A stretch of DNA of 64,000 bases, from NCBI RefSeq assembly GCF_030345795.1, contig NZ_JAUALB010000001.1, forward strand, positions 2,227,001 through 2,291,000, in the 5' to 3' direction. Each line of letters begins with the position of its first letter. Position 1 is the stretch's first letter. The stretch comes from Micromonospora sp. WMMA1363. Lineage in GTDB: Bacteria > Actinomycetota > Actinomycetes > Mycobacteriales > Micromonosporaceae. Made by a program: the position numbers and the translations under genes. The notes beneath the pieces were generated by a model. The model was not told the origin of the DNA, ran no database searches, and saw only the letters and a program-made list of their open reading frames with translations. Positions 44,368 through 52,834 of the stretch are shown here, one piece after another.

Positions 44368-45825
44368 TCACGCGATGACCGCGGGCTCCGGCCACCGGGG
44401 CAACCCGGACCGGTCCAGGTCGTAGCGGACCGCGGCGATTCGGCCAACGGCCTCCACCAGGTCGACGGCGGGCAGTGTGAAGGGCAGCCGCAGGAAGCGC
44501 TCCAGTGTCCCGTCCAGGCCGAACCGGGGGCCGGGCGCCAGTCGTACACCGACCTCCTCGGCGGCCCGGGCAAGGGCGCTGGAGATTGGCCCGTCGAGCT
44601 CGGCCCAGAGCGTGACCCCGCCGTGCGGCACGGTCACCCGCCAGTCGGGGAGTCGCTCGGCGAGGACGCCGAGCAGTGCGTCGCGCTGGACGGTGAGCTG
44701 GGCTCGGCGGGCCGCCACGATCGTCGGGGCCTGGGCGAGCAGGTGGACGGCGACCAGTTGGTCGAGCACCGGGCTGGCCATGTCGACCCCCACCCGGGCG
44801 GCGGCGAGCCGCTGCACCTGCGGCGCGGACGCGCGGATCCAGCCGATGCGCAGGCCGCCCCAGAACGGCTTGCTCATCCCACCGACGGTGATTACCCGGG
44901 AGTGCCGGTCGAAGCTCGCCGTCGGCGGCGGCAGCACCGTGCCGTCCAGCGGCAGATCCACGAAGGACTCGTCGACGACCAGGTCGGTGCCCACGGCATG
45001 GGCGGTGGCGACCAGCCGCTCCCGCAGCTGGGCGGACATCAGGTGACCGGTCGGGTTCTGGAAGTCCGGAATCAGGTAGGCAAGCTTGGGGCGGGCCTGG
45101 CGCAGGGTGCCGAGCAGCAGGTCGGCGTCCCAGCCGGGCTCGTCCAGGGCGAGCCCGTGGGTGGTTATCCGCGCCCGGCGGGCCGAGAGGGCGGCGAGTG
45201 CGTTCGGGTAGCTGGGCGCCTCGACCAGGACGCTGCTGCCGGGGCTGTGCGCGAGCCGGAGCACCAGGTCCAGAGCGTGCTGGGCGCCGTTGGTGACCAT
45301 GATCTGCTCCGCCGAGGTGGGCAGGCCCCGCTCGCCGAACGCGCGGGCGACGGCCTCCCGCAGCTCGATGACGCCGGTCGGGTGGTATCCCGCCCCGACG
45401 AGGTAGCGGGGAAGGTCCTCGGCGGCGGCCCGGGCAGCCGGTAGCAGCTCGGGTGGGGCGGCCAGCGCGGCTACCCCGAGGTCGATCACGTCGCGGTCGT
45501 CCAGCGGGGTCCACAGCCCGGTGCCGGCCATCCGGTGGTTGCCGGGGAGCATGGTCCAGCTACCGGCACCGCGTCGGCTGGCCAGGTGGCCGCTCTCCCG
45601 CAGCTCCCGGTACGCGGCGGTGACCGTCGTCCGGCTGATCCGCAGCGCCTCGGCCAGCTCGCGTTCGGCCGGCAGGCGTACGCCCAGCGGCAGACGGCCG
45701 TCGGCGAGCAGGCCCCGAACCGCGGCGGCCAGTGCCGCGTAGTCGGGGCTACGCCGACGGCCGGGCAGTGCATGCCACTGGCCCAGCAGCCGCGCCAATT
45801 GGACTCCCCGAACCTGACTGCTCAT
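44368..45825 (-). CDS. MocR/PdxR-type regulator (GntR HTH + aminotransferase domain)
   Basis: A 485-aa regulator from the ATG at 45825 (an in-frame GTG two codons earlier at 45831 is possible). The N-terminal GntR winged helix is at residues 25-95 (LPAERELAEALRISRTTVTAAYRELRESGHL). The rest is a fold type I aminotransferase domain with NGAQHALDLVLR, DFQNPTGH and the PLP lysine in GGMSKPFWGG (near residue 320). It is divergent from a YczE-type membrane protein, the classic yczR-yczE arrangement; MocR probably controls it and itself through the ATTGG motifs between them. Confidence 0.93.
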   Translation of the reverse strand: MSSQVRGVQLARLLGQWHALPGRRRSPDYAALAAAVRGLLADGRLPLGVRLPAERELAEALRISRTTVTAAYRELRESGHLASRRGAGSWTMLPGNHRMAGTGLWTPLDDRDVIDLGVAALAAPPELLPAARAAAEDLPRYLVGAGYHPTGVIELREAVARAFGERGLPTSAEQIMVTNGAQHALDLVLRLAHSPGSSVLVEAPSYPNALAALSARRARITTHGLALDEPGWDADLLLGTLRQARPKLAYLIPDFQNPTGHLMSAQLRERLVATAHAVGTDLVVDESFVDLPLDGTVLPPPTASFDRHSRVITVGGMSKPFWGGLRIGWIRASAPQVQRLAAARVGVDMASPVLDQLVAVHLLAQAPTIVAARRAQLTVQRDALLGVLAERLPDWRVTVPHGGVTLWAELDGPISSALARAAEEVGVRLAPGPRFGLDGTLERFLRLPFTLPAVDLVEAVGRIAAVRYDLDRSGLPRWPEPAVIA

Positions 45826-45900
45826 GGCCACCCCTCAAATATTGGCACTTCCTGCTCGCCAATTGGACCCTAGGGTGGCATGCGTGACATCAATTGGCAA
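45795..45900. promoter_or_regulatory. ATTGG motif array between the MocR and YczE genes
   Basis: Four copies of an ATTGG motif occur in about 100 bp: CCAATTGG (45795-45802, within the MocR gene), ATTGGCA (45841-45847), CCAATTGG (45859-45866) and CAATTGGC (45891-45898). The region is AT-rich against a GC-rich background. A -10-like TAGGGT (45871-45876) precedes the YczE GTG, suggesting a leaderless mRNA. They are good candidates for MocR operators. Confidence 0.6.
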
Positions 45901-46519
45901 TCTCCGGTACCGACCGATACGGCGCCTGACCCAGCTCTACGTGGGGTTGGCCCTCTACGGCGCGAGCATGGCTCTGATGATCCGCTCCGGGCTTGGCCTC
46001 GACCCCTGGGACGTCTTCCACCAGGGGCTCTCGGACCGAACCGGGCTCTCCTTCGGGGCCGTGACCATCGCGGTCGGCGCCCTGGTGCTGCTCCTGTGGA
46101 TCCCGCTGCGCCAGCGGCCGGGCATCGGCACGGTCAGCAACATCGTGGTGATCGGCCTGGCGGTCGACGCCACCCTGCGGGCGCTGCCCGCGAACCTGCC
46201 GTTCGCCGCCCGGGCGACCCTGCTGGCCGCCGGGATCGTCGCCAACGGCGCGGCGACCGGCCTCTACATCGGGGCGCGGCTCGGCCCGGGACCCCGGGAC
46301 GGCCTGATGACCGGGTTCGTCGCCCGACGGCCGGGCCGCTCGATCCGGCTCGTCCGCACGGCCATCGAGATAACCGTGCTGACGCTGGGCTGGCTGCTCG
46401 GCGGCACGGTCGGCGTCGGCACCGTGGCATACGCCCTGACCATCGGCCCGCTGACCCAGCTGTTCCTCACCCGCACCACGATCCCCATCCCCAACCCATC
46501 CCGCCTCACCACCTCCTGA
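45884..46519 (+). CDS. YczE/YitT-type integral membrane protein
   Basis: A 211-aa protein from the GTG at 45884 (alternative GTG at 45875). About five hydrophobic helices are visible. Conserved features are LYVGLALYGASMALMIRSGLGLDPWDVFHQGLS and GARLGPGPRDGLMTGF, as in B. subtilis YczE, needed for surfactin synthesis by an unknown route. It is divergent from the MocR gene. Its role here is unknown. Confidence 0.9.
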   Translation: MTSIGNLRYRPIRRLTQLYVGLALYGASMALMIRSGLGLDPWDVFHQGLSDRTGLSFGAVTIAVGALVLLLWIPLRQRPGIGTVSNIVVIGLAVDATLRALPANLPFAARATLLAAGIVANGAATGLYIGARLGPGPRDGLMTGFVARRPGRSIRLVRTAIEITVLTLGWLLGGTVGVGTVAYALTIGPLTQLFLTRTTIPIPNPSRLTTS

Positions 46520-46710
46520 CCCGGCATCCCGCCATGCGCGATCTCGCGAACGTGGTCAGCCGATGACCTGTTTCATGCGCCTGTACCGGGATCAACGGCG
46601 CACGTCGACATCTCAGGAGCAGCGGGCGGAGAGTGACGAGGAGATGACGCGAGGGTGGTAGCAGCGGCCAGGGTGTTTCCTTTCACGCCGACGATCGGCA
46701 GAATCTGGCC

Positions 46711-47172
46711 ATGGGGGAGAACCGATGGCGGTGGACCGACGCCTGGATCTTCGTCTCGCTGGTGATCGCGAGCGGTGCGGGCCGGCACCGCCGCGCGGCG
46801 GCCAGCCGTCGGCCCGAAGGGGTCCGCCTCGCCGACGTGCTCTCCACCGCCGACCACCTCAACCAGGCGATCCCGGAGCGGCACGAGGTCGAGGTGGCCG
46901 TCCGCCGGCTGGTCGGGGCAGGGCTGATCACCGTCACCGACGGCTGGTTCCGGATCACGCCGGACGGCGAACACCTGTGGCGCACCCGCCCCAGCGCCGG
47001 CCTGGCCACGACCGTCGACACCGTCCACAGCGTGCTCAGCCGCCGCCACGTCCCCGGCGACGCGGCCTGGCACCTGGACGAGGCCGATCACGCGGCGGCC
47101 GTCCAGGAGTACGCGGTGCGGTCGATCCCGGCGCCACGGCGTTCCCCGGAGAACCACGTCCGCCAGAACTGA
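46711..47172 (+). CDS. hypothetical protein with winged-helix-like core
   Basis: A 153-aa protein. Residues 15-110 look like a small helical/wing fold: WIFVSLVIASG, then VRLADVLSTADHLNQAIPERHEVEVAVRRLVGAGLITVTDGWFRITPDG, which reads like a PadR/MarR-style winged helix for sensing rather than an enzyme. G/C third positions support coding. No family was recognised with confidence. It converges with hisF. Confidence 0.7.
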   Translation: MGENRWRWTDAWIFVSLVIASGAGRHRRAAASRRPEGVRLADVLSTADHLNQAIPERHEVEVAVRRLVGAGLITVTDGWFRITPDGEHLWRTRPSAGLATTVDTVHSVLSRRHVPGDAAWHLDEADHAAAVQEYAVRSIPAPRRSPENHVRQN

Positions 47173-47224
47173 CTACACGGCGATCGACATACCTGGATCG
47201 GCACGCCGGGCCGCTACGTCCCGG

Positions 47225-47992
47225 TCAACGGACGGAGTGCCCCGCCCCACGTAGCGCGTCCTTGACCTGCGCCACGGTCAGCTCGCCGAAGTGGAAGACG
47301 CTCGCGGCGAGCACCGCGTCCGCGCCGGCGCCGATCGCCGGCGGAAAGTGGCGCACCTCGCCCGCGCCGCCACTGGCGACCACCGGGACGTCGACCGCCT
47401 GCCGTACGGCGTGGATCAGCGGCAGGTCGAAGCCAGCCTTGGTGCCATCGGCATCCATCGAATTGAGCAGGATCTCGCCCGCACCCAGTTCGGCGGCACG
47501 TCGGGCCCACTCGACGGCGTCGGTGCCGGTGCCGCGCCGGCCGCCATGGGTGGTCACCTCGAACCCGCTTGGCGTGGTGCCGACCGGGGCGCGCCGCACA
47601 TCGAGGGAGAGCACCAGCACCTGCCGGCCGAACCGGTCGGCGATCTCGGCGATCAACTCCGGGCGGGCGATGGCCGCGGTGTTGACGCCCACCTTGTCCG
47701 CACCGGCGCGCAGCAGCGTGTCGACGTCACCGACCTGCCGAACCCCGCCGCCGACGGTCAGCGGGATGAAGACCGATTCCGCCGTCCGCCGGACCACGTC
47801 GAGCGTCGTGCCACGGTCGCTGGCCGAGGCGGTGACGTCGAGGAAGGTCAACTCGTCGGCACCCGCCCGGTCGTACGCCGCGGCCAGTTCCACCGGGTCG
47901 CCGGCGTCCCTCAGGTCGAGGAAGTTGACGCCCTTGACCACCCGTCCGGCGTCCACGTCCAGACAGGGGATGACTCGTACCGCGACCGTCAT
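47225..47992 (-). CDS. hisF: imidazole glycerol phosphate synthase, cyclase subunit
   Basis: A 255-aa TIM barrel that takes ammonia from HisH and PRFAR to make IGP and AICAR. Catalytic Asp residues correspond to D12 ([17 protein letters not shown]) and D131 (LSLDVRRA). Phosphate-binding motifs LTVGGGVR and [10 protein letters not shown] are present. It lies about 2.2 kb away from hisA, separated by the ohrR module and a strong hairpin, so it may have its own promoter. Confidence 0.97.
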   Translation of the reverse strand: MTVAVRVIPCLDVDAGRVVKGVNFLDLRDAGDPVELAAAYDRAGADELTFLDVTASASDRGTTLDVVRRTAESVFIPLTVGGGVRQVGDVDTLLRAGADKVGVNTAAIARPELIAEIADRFGRQVLVLSLDVRRAPVGTTPSGFEVTTHGGRRGTGTDAVEWARRAAELGAGEILLNSMDADGTKAGFDLPLIHAVRQAVDVPVVASGGAGEVRHFPPAIGAGADAVLAASVFHFGELTVAQVKDALRGAGHSVR

Positions 47993-48011
47993 GCCGCGAG
48001 CCTATCCAACC

Positions 48012-48058
48012 GGGCAGCCGCCGGCGGCCGACGCGTGGCCGGCCACCGGCGGCTGCCC
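48012..48058 (-). terminator. 13-bp stem terminator after the oxidoreductase gene
   Basis: GGGCAGCCGCCGG (48012-48024) pairs perfectly with CCGGCGGCTGCCC (48046-48058), with a 21-nt loop that itself contains CGGCCGACGCGTGGCCG. It is placed between the oxidoreductase stop and the hisF start on the minus strand. Confidence 0.65.
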
Positions 48059-48122
48059 CACCCGGACGGGGCCTTGCCGGATCCGCCAATCCTCTGCCGG
48101 ATCCGTCAAGGAGAGCCGTTCC

Positions 48123-49121
48123 TCACACCTTCACGAGCATCTTGCCGAGATTCTCGCCGCGGAGCAGGCCGAGGAACGCCGCCGGGGCGTTCTCGATGCC
48201 GTCGACGACCGTCTCGTCGTAATCGATCTTCCCGTCCCGCAGCCAGCCGGCCATCTCCCGCACGAACTGGTCGCCGAGGTGACCGTAGCCGCCGACCAGG
48301 AAACCGCGCAGGGTGAGCTGCTTGCCGATGAGCATCGCCAGGTTGCGCGGCGCGGCCGGCGGCTCGGTGGCGTTGTACTGCGCGATCATGCCGCAGAGGG
48401 CGGCCCGGCCGTTCGGGCGCAGCGCATCGATCGCGGCCTCCAGGTGCTCGCCACCGACATTGTCGAAGTAGACGTCGATCCCGTCCGGGGCCGCGGACCG
48501 CAGCTGCTCCCGCACCGGACCGTCGTGGTAGTCGAAGGCGGCGTCGAAGCCGAGCGCCACCAGCCGGTCGACCTTCGCCGACGAGCCGGCGCTGCCGACC
48601 ACCCGGGCGGCACCCTTGAGCTTGGCGATCTGACCCACCACGCTGCCCACCGCACCGGCCGCGCCGGAGACGAAGACGGTCTCCCCCGGCTGCATCGCCG
48701 CCACGTCGAGCAGCCCCGCGTACGCGGTGAGGCCGGTCATCCCGAGCACGCCCAGGTACGCGGTGACCGGTGCGAGGCCGGGGTCCACCTTCCGGGCGGC
48801 CTTGGCGTCGAGCAGCGCGTACTCCCGCCAGCCGAGCCCGTGCAGCACGGTGTCACCGGGGGCGAACCCCTCCGCCTCGCTGGCGACCACCTCGCCGACG
48901 GCCCCGCCGTCGAGCGGTGCGTCCAGCGCGAACGGCGGAACGTACGACTTCACGTCGTTCATCCGCGCCCGCATGTACGGGTCGACGGACAGGTAGGTGT
49001 TGCGAACCACAAGCTGCCCCGGCGCGGGGGTGGGGACGTCGTTGGTGACGAGTCGGAAGTTCTTCTCGGTCGGCCAGCCCTGCGGGCGGGAGGCCAGGTG
49101 GATCTCACGGTTGGTGGTCAC
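48123..49121 (-). CDS. NADP-dependent MDR-type oxidoreductase (CurA/leukotriene B4 dehydrogenase-like)
   Basis: A 332-aa Zn-independent medium-chain dehydrogenase. The N-terminus is IHLASRPQGWPTEKNFRLV, and the nucleotide-binding motif is VFVSGAAGAVGSVVGQIAKLKG with YFDNVGGEHLEAAIDAL, typical of alkenal/one reductases. GTG at 49121 follows AAAGGAC. It lies 37 nt downstream of ohr in the same direction and probably belongs to the OhrR-controlled transcript. It would reduce reactive alkenals from lipid peroxidation (inference). Confidence 0.92.
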   Translation of the reverse strand: MTTNREIHLASRPQGWPTEKNFRLVTNDVPTPAPGQLVVRNTYLSVDPYMRARMNDVKSYVPPFALDAPLDGGAVGEVVASEAEGFAPGDTVLHGLGWREYALLDAKAARKVDPGLAPVTAYLGVLGMTGLTAYAGLLDVAAMQPGETVFVSGAAGAVGSVVGQIAKLKGAARVVGSAGSSAKVDRLVALGFDAAFDYHDGPVREQLRSAAPDGIDVYFDNVGGEHLEAAIDALRPNGRAALCGMIAQYNATEPPAAPRNLAMLIGKQLTLRGFLVGGYGHLGDQFVREMAGWLRDGKIDYDETVVDGIENAPAAFLGLLRGENLGKMLVKV

Positions 49122-49158
49122 GGGTGTCCTTTCGTCAGACCAAAGGGATGGTGCGGCC

Positions 49159-49590
49159 TCACGCCGCGAGCGTCTCGCGGACACGCAACGCGACCTCGAT
49201 GTTCCCTCGGGTCGCGTTGGAGTACGGGCAGACCTGGTGCGTCTTGGCGACCAGGCCCTCGGCGACCGCGCGCGGCACGGCGGGCAGGTCGACCACGAGG
49301 GCCACGGTCAGTTGGAACCCGCCCCCGCCGTTCGGCGCGACGCCGACCTCCGCCTCGACCACCGAGCCGGTGACGTCGGCCTTCGCCCGGCGGCCCGCCA
49401 GCCGCAAGGAGGAGTGGAAGCAGGCCGCGTAGCCGGCGGCGAACAGCTGCTCCGGGTTGGCCGCGTCACCCGCCCCACCCATCTCCTTCGGCACCGCGAG
49501 ATCCAGGTCGAGGATGGCGTCGGAGGTGCGCACGTGGCCGTCCCGGCCGTCACCGGTGGCGGTGGCGTGCGCGGTGTAGAGCACCTGCAT
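49159..49590 (-). CDS. ohr: organic hydroperoxide resistance protein (OsmC/Ohr)
   Basis: A 143-aa thiol peroxidase. The two reactive cysteines are C57 (AAGYAACFHSS) and C121 (THQVCPYSNATRGN). The N-terminus MQVLYTAHATATGDGRDGHV and the motif LDLDLAVPKEMGG match Ohr rather than OsmC. ATG at 49590 fits the family; a GTG at 49599 overlaps the ohrR stop (GTGA). AAGGAG lies just before that GTG. It reduces organic hydroperoxides to alcohols. Confidence 0.96.
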   Translation of the reverse strand: MQVLYTAHATATGDGRDGHVRTSDAILDLDLAVPKEMGGAGDAANPEQLFAAGYAACFHSSLRLAGRRAKADVTGSVVEAEVGVAPNGGGGFQLTVALVVDLPAVPRAVAEGLVAKTHQVCPYSNATRGNIEVALRVRETLAA

Positions 49591-49595
49591 GGTGG

Positions 49596-50039
49596 TCACT
49601 GCTCCTTCTGTCGATGAATCGTCTCGGTGAGCCGGGTGAGCGTGTCGCGTAGCTCGACGAGGTCCGCGGCGGTGAGCCCGGTCGCCTGGGTCACCGCCTG
49701 CGGCACGTCCGCCAATCGCCCGCGCAGGGCCCGGCCCTGCGCGGTCAGCTCGACCACCACCCGCCGCTCGTCGGCCGCGGACCGCCGACGAGCCACCAGA
49801 CCCGCCGCCGCCAGCCGCTTGAGCAGCGGGGAGAGGGTGCCGGAGTCCAGGTGCAGCCGCTCGCCCAGCACGGAGACGGTGGGCGGCTCCTCGTACTCCC
49901 CCAGCACCAGAAGTACCAGGTACTGCGGATAGGTGAGGCCGAACCCGTCGAGGATGGGCCGGTAGACATCGGTCAGGGCACGCGACGCGGCGTAGAGCGC
50001 GAAGCACACCTGCCGCCGCAGCACCAGATCATCGGTCAC
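49596..50039 (-). CDS. ohrR: MarR-type organic peroxide sensor OhrR
   Basis: A 147-aa winged-helix repressor. The peroxidatic cysteine is C12 in LRRQVCFALYAASRA, and the DNA-binding part is LDSGTLSPLLKRLAAAGLVARRRSAADERR. The tyrosines that bind the cysteine sulfenate are in the DVYRP and YPQYL regions. Its gene is directly upstream of ohr. A double palindromic operator lies 13 nt before its start. It should repress the ohrR-ohr-oxidoreductase unit until oxidised. Confidence 0.95.
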   Translation of the reverse strand: MTDDLVLRRQVCFALYAASRALTDVYRPILDGFGLTYPQYLVLLVLGEYEEPPTVSVLGERLHLDSGTLSPLLKRLAAAGLVARRRSAADERRVVVELTAQGRALRGRLADVPQAVTQATGLTAADLVELRDTLTRLTETIHRQKEQ

Positions 50040-50051
50040 CGACAGACCATA

Positions 50052-50085
50052 GCGCGCGATTAAATCGCGCGCAATTCAATCGCGC
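50052..50085. promoter_or_regulatory. double OhrR operator
   Basis: GCGCGCGATT-A-AATCGCGCGC (50052-50072) is a perfect inverted repeat. An overlapping second one, GCGCAATT-C-AATCGCGC (50069-50085), has one mismatched pair. Spacing and core (ATTnAAT) resemble OhrR boxes. They lie directly upstream of ohrR, within the expected promoter. Confidence 0.8.
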
Positions 50086-50178
50086 ACAATACATCTGGAC
50101 CGGGCACTCCCGTGGGCCGGACCCGGCAACGCCCGGACAGCGCCGCCGCCCGACGCGACGGCGCCGCGCCCGCGGACC

Positions 50179-50218
50179 GAGTACCGCTCAGCCGGCGACG
50201 AGTACCGCTCAGCCGGCG
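50179..50218. repeat. 19-bp direct repeat at the hisA 3' end
   Basis: GAGTACCGCTCAGCCGGCG occurs at 50179-50197 and 50200-50218. The second copy contains the hisA stop codon at 50209-50211. It looks like a recent tandem duplication; the first copy lies just past the stop, outside the gene. Confidence 0.7.
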
Positions 50219-50934
50219 GCCAGCGTCTCCAGCGCCTCGGCCACGGTGAACGCACCCGCGTAGAGCGCCTTACCGGCGATCACACCCTCCACGCCGACCG
50301 GCTCCAACCCCGCGAGGGCACGCAGGTCGTCAAGGGTGGACACCCCGCCGGAGGCGATCACCGGGGCGGCGGTGCGGGCGCAGACGTCCCGCAGCAACTC
50401 CAGGTTCGGCCCACGCATGGTGCCGTCCTTGGTGATGTCGGTGACCACATACCGCGACGCGCCGGCCTTGTCGAGACGCTCCAGCACCTCCCAGAGGTCA
50501 CCGCCGTCCCGGGTCCAACCCCGGGCGGACAGGGTACGCCCGCGCACGTCGAGGCCGATCGCGACGCGGTCGCCGTACTCGCCGCAGACCCGGTCGCACC
50601 ACTCGGGATCCTCCAGGGCCGCGGTGCCGATGTTCACCCGGGCGGCCCCGGTGGTGAGCGCGGCACGCAACGACGCGTCGTCCCGGATACCGCCGGACAG
50701 CTCGACCCTGGCGTCGAGCCGGCCCACCACCTCGGCGAGCAGGGCGGCGTTGGAGCCGCGGCCGAAGGCCGCGTCGAGATCGACCAGGTGGATCCACCCG
50801 GCACCGTCTCGCTGCCAGGCGAGCGCGGCCTCCAGCGGGTCGCCATAGGTGGTCTCGCTGCCGGCGGCGCCCTGCACGAGGCGGACGGCCTGGCCGTCGG
50901 CGACATCAACGGCGGGCAACAGGGTGAGGCTCAC
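50209..50934 (-). CDS. priA: phosphoribosyl isomerase HisA/PriA
   Basis: A 241-aa TIM barrel that isomerises ProFAR to PRFAR and, in actinobacteria, also PRA to CdRP (the TrpF reaction). Catalytic Asp residues are D10 ([10 protein letters not shown]) and D170 ([15 protein letters not shown]). The loop [13 protein letters not shown] has the Trp used by PriA proteins for the TrpF substrate. The trp genes in this window lack trpF, which supports a dual role. GTG at 50934 follows GAGGAG. Confidence 0.93.
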   Translation of the reverse strand: MSLTLLPAVDVADGQAVRLVQGAAGSETTYGDPLEAALAWQRDGAGWIHLVDLDAAFGRGSNAALLAEVVGRLDARVELSGGIRDDASLRAALTTGAARVNIGTAALEDPEWCDRVCGEYGDRVAIGLDVRGRTLSARGWTRDGGDLWEVLERLDKAGASRYVVTDITKDGTMRGPNLELLRDVCARTAAPVIASGGVSTLDDLRALAGLEPVGVEGVIAGKALYAGAFTVAEALETLAAG

Positions 50935-50948
50935 GGTCTCTCCTCGAA

Positions 50949-51272
50949 TCAGGTACGACGGTCCAGGGCGATCACCACGATCGCCGGCAGTACGAGCAGC
51001 AGGAGTGCCACCAGCGCGATCCGCAGCGCCAGATCGTCCACGAAAGACCAGATCAGCAGGATCGCCGCCACCGTCAGCAGCACGATCGCGGCGCGCTCCC
51101 CCCGGCTGTGTCGAGGCAACCGGCCGGTCCGCCCCCGGCGCAGGGTGGGCGTCAGGCGGCGGACCAGCGCCCGCCGGCGGGCCCGCCGGGCGAGCTGCCG
51201 CTCGCGGGCCACCCGGTTGCGCGCCGCCTCCGCTTCCCGGGCCGCCCGGCGCCGCGCCCGTTCCTTGCTCAC
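50949..51272 (-). CDS. small basic membrane protein
   Basis: A 107-aa protein. Residues 1-55 are Arg-rich and helical ([20 protein letters not shown]). Residues about 60-80 and 83-102 are two membrane segments ([36 protein letters not shown]). It lies in the his cluster between hisH and hisA and 14 nt before hisA. Function unknown; the basic tail could bind lipid head groups or nucleic acid. Confidence 0.75.
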   Translation of the reverse strand: MSKERARRRAAREAEAARNRVARERQLARRARRRALVRRLTPTLRRGRTGRLPRHSRGERAAIVLLTVAAILLIWSFVDDLALRIALVALLLLVLPAIVVIALDRRT

Positions 51273-51305
51273 CGGGCACCGCCAGCGGAAGCGCCACCGA
51301 TCGGC

Positions 51306-51938
51306 TCAGCCATCAGCGGGAAGGGTGGCCAGCCAGTTACGCAGCAACGCGGCACCGGTGTCGGCGGACTTCTCCGGGTGGAACTGCGCGGCACAGAGCG
51401 GGCCGCGTTCCACCGCGGCGACGAAGTCCGCCTCGTGGTGGGCGGTGGTCACCGTGGCGCCGGCAGCGGCCAGCCCGGCCACGTCACGCACGGCGTACGA
51501 GTGGACGAAGTAGAACCGGCTGCCCTCGGCCAGGCCGGCGAAGAGCACCGAGCCGGCGGGCGGACGCACCGTGTTCCACCCCATGTGCGGCAGCCGCCGG
51601 GCCGGCAACCGCGTCACCCCGCCGGGCAGCAGCCCGAGGCCCTTGGACACCACCCCGTGCTCGTCGCCATGCTCGAAGAGCACCTGCATCCCGACGCAGA
51701 CGCCGAGCACCGGCCGACCGGCGGCGACCCGCTCGACGATCACCGGGCCGGCACCGAGCGTCTCGATCCCCGCCATGCAGGCGGCGAAGGCGCCCACGCC
51801 GGGCACCACCAGTCCGTCCGCGGCGGCCGCGGCGGCCAGATCGTCGGTGACCGTCACGTCGGCGCCGGCGGCCGCGAGCGCCCGCTCCGCCGAGCGCAGG
51901 TTGCCCGACCCGTAGTCGAGCACCACGACCCTGCTCAT
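51306..51938 (-). CDS. hisH: imidazole glycerol phosphate synthase, glutaminase subunit
   Basis: A 210-aa class I amidotransferase that feeds ammonia to HisF. The catalytic triad is C81 in VLGVCVGMQ, and His and Glu in [10 protein letters not shown]. The N-terminal [20 protein letters not shown] is typical. ATG at 51938 is preceded by GGGGGAGGG and overlaps the stop of the small membrane-protein gene upstream (ATGA). Confidence 0.97.
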   Translation of the reverse strand: MSRVVVLDYGSGNLRSAERALAAAGADVTVTDDLAAAAAADGLVVPGVGAFAACMAGIETLGAGPVIVERVAAGRPVLGVCVGMQVLFEHGDEHGVVSKGLGLLPGGVTRLPARRLPHMGWNTVRPPAGSVLFAGLAEGSRFYFVHSYAVRDVAGLAAAGATVTTAHHEADFVAAVERGPLCAAQFHPEKSADTGAALLRNWLATLPADG

Positions 51939-52108
51939 GAGCCCTCCCCCGGAAGCAGCCACAGCCCGCCGGCGACGGCCGCCAGCACGGCGAGCAGCGC
52001 GGTGACCACGACGGCACCGCGCGGGGCCGCTTGCCGGTACAGCGACAGCACCCCGCCGGCCAGCACCCCGGCCAGGATCAGCAGCAGGATCGGCAGTAGA
52101 CCGCCCAT
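51935..52108 (-). CDS. 57-aa two-helix membrane protein in the his operon
   Basis: Start at ATG 52108 (MGGLLPILLLILAGVLAGGV), with CGGAGG 9 nt upstream; a second ATG at 52117 abuts that site and is less likely. Two membrane helices (residues 3-22 and 33-52) flank a short positive turn (LYRQ). It ends in the hisH start (ATGA). No function is recognised. Two small membrane proteins in one his operon is unusual. Confidence 0.65.
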   Translation of the reverse strand: MGGLLPILLLILAGVLAGGVLSLYRQAAPRGAVVVTALLAVLAAVAGGLWLLPGEGS

Positions 52109-52166
52109 CAGCGCCATCCTCCGGTCGCGAGCGCGGTGCTCCGCCGCGCCGTGTTCCGCGCGCTCG

Positions 52167-52778
52167 TCACAGCGCCCCCTTCGTGCTGGGCACCATCCCG
52201 GAGGAACGCGGGTCGATCGAGGTCGCCTCGCGCAGGGCCCGGGAGACGGCCTTGAACTGGGCCTCGACCACGTGGTGGGCATCCGGGTGCCCGCCGGGCC
52301 GGGCCGCCCGCAGCACGTCGACGTGCAGGGTGATCCGGGCCGCCTGGCCGAACGACTCCCAGACGTGCCGGGTCATGCTGGTCGGGTAGACCGGGCCGAT
52401 GTACGGGGCGAGCGCCGGCTCGTCGTGCACCACGTACGGGCGGCCGGACAGGTCGACGGCGGCGCGGACCAGCACCTCGTCCATCGGGACGGTGGCCGAG
52501 CCGTACCGTCGGATGCCGGCCTTGTTTCCCAGTGCCTGGTCGAACGCGGCGCCGAGGGCGAGCGCGGTGTCCTCCATCGTGTGGTGGGCGTCGATCTCCA
52601 GGTCACCGACGGTGTGCACGGTGAGGTCCATGCCGCCGTGCCGGGCGATCTGGTGCAGCATGTGGTCGTAGAAGCCGACGCCGGTCTCGATGTCAGCCTT
52701 GCCGGTCCCGTCGAGATCGATCTCGACGAGCACCTTGGTCTCCTTGGTGACCCGCTCGATCCGGGCGGTGCGGTTCAT
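52167..52778 (-). CDS. hisB: imidazoleglycerol-phosphate dehydratase
   Basis: A 203-aa Mn-dependent dehydratase. Metal-binding motifs are DAHHTMEDTALALG and PDAHHVVEAQFKAVSRAL. Only the dehydratase domain is present, with no phosphatase domain, as in other actinobacteria. ATG at 52778 follows AAAGGCAAGGC. The frame is open upstream through the intergenic repeat to a GTG at 52835 that shares one base with the hisC stop, so a 19-residue N-terminal extension is possible. Confidence 0.96.
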   Translation of the reverse strand: MNRTARIERVTKETKVLVEIDLDGTGKADIETGVGFYDHMLHQIARHGGMDLTVHTVGDLEIDAHHTMEDTALALGAAFDQALGNKAGIRRYGSATVPMDEVLVRAAVDLSGRPYVVHDEPALAPYIGPVYPTSMTRHVWESFGQAARITLHVDVLRAARPGGHPDAHHVVEAQFKAVSRALREATSIDPRSSGMVPSTKGAL

Positions 52779-52785
52779 TGCCTTG

Positions 52786-52832
52786 CCTTTCGGTCGCGCC
52801 TGCGGGGTTCGCGAACTCACTCCACGCGCCCC
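52786..52832 (-). repeat. degenerate copy of the 56-bp intergenic repeat
   Basis: On the minus strand it reads GGCGCGtGGAGtGAGtTcGC ... CCCCGCaGGCGCG ... CGAAAGG, matching the array at 35731-35880 at most positions (lower case marks differences). It fills the hisC-hisB junction and ends in the Shine-Dalgarno region of hisB. Confidence 0.7.
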
Positions 52833-52834
52833 CA

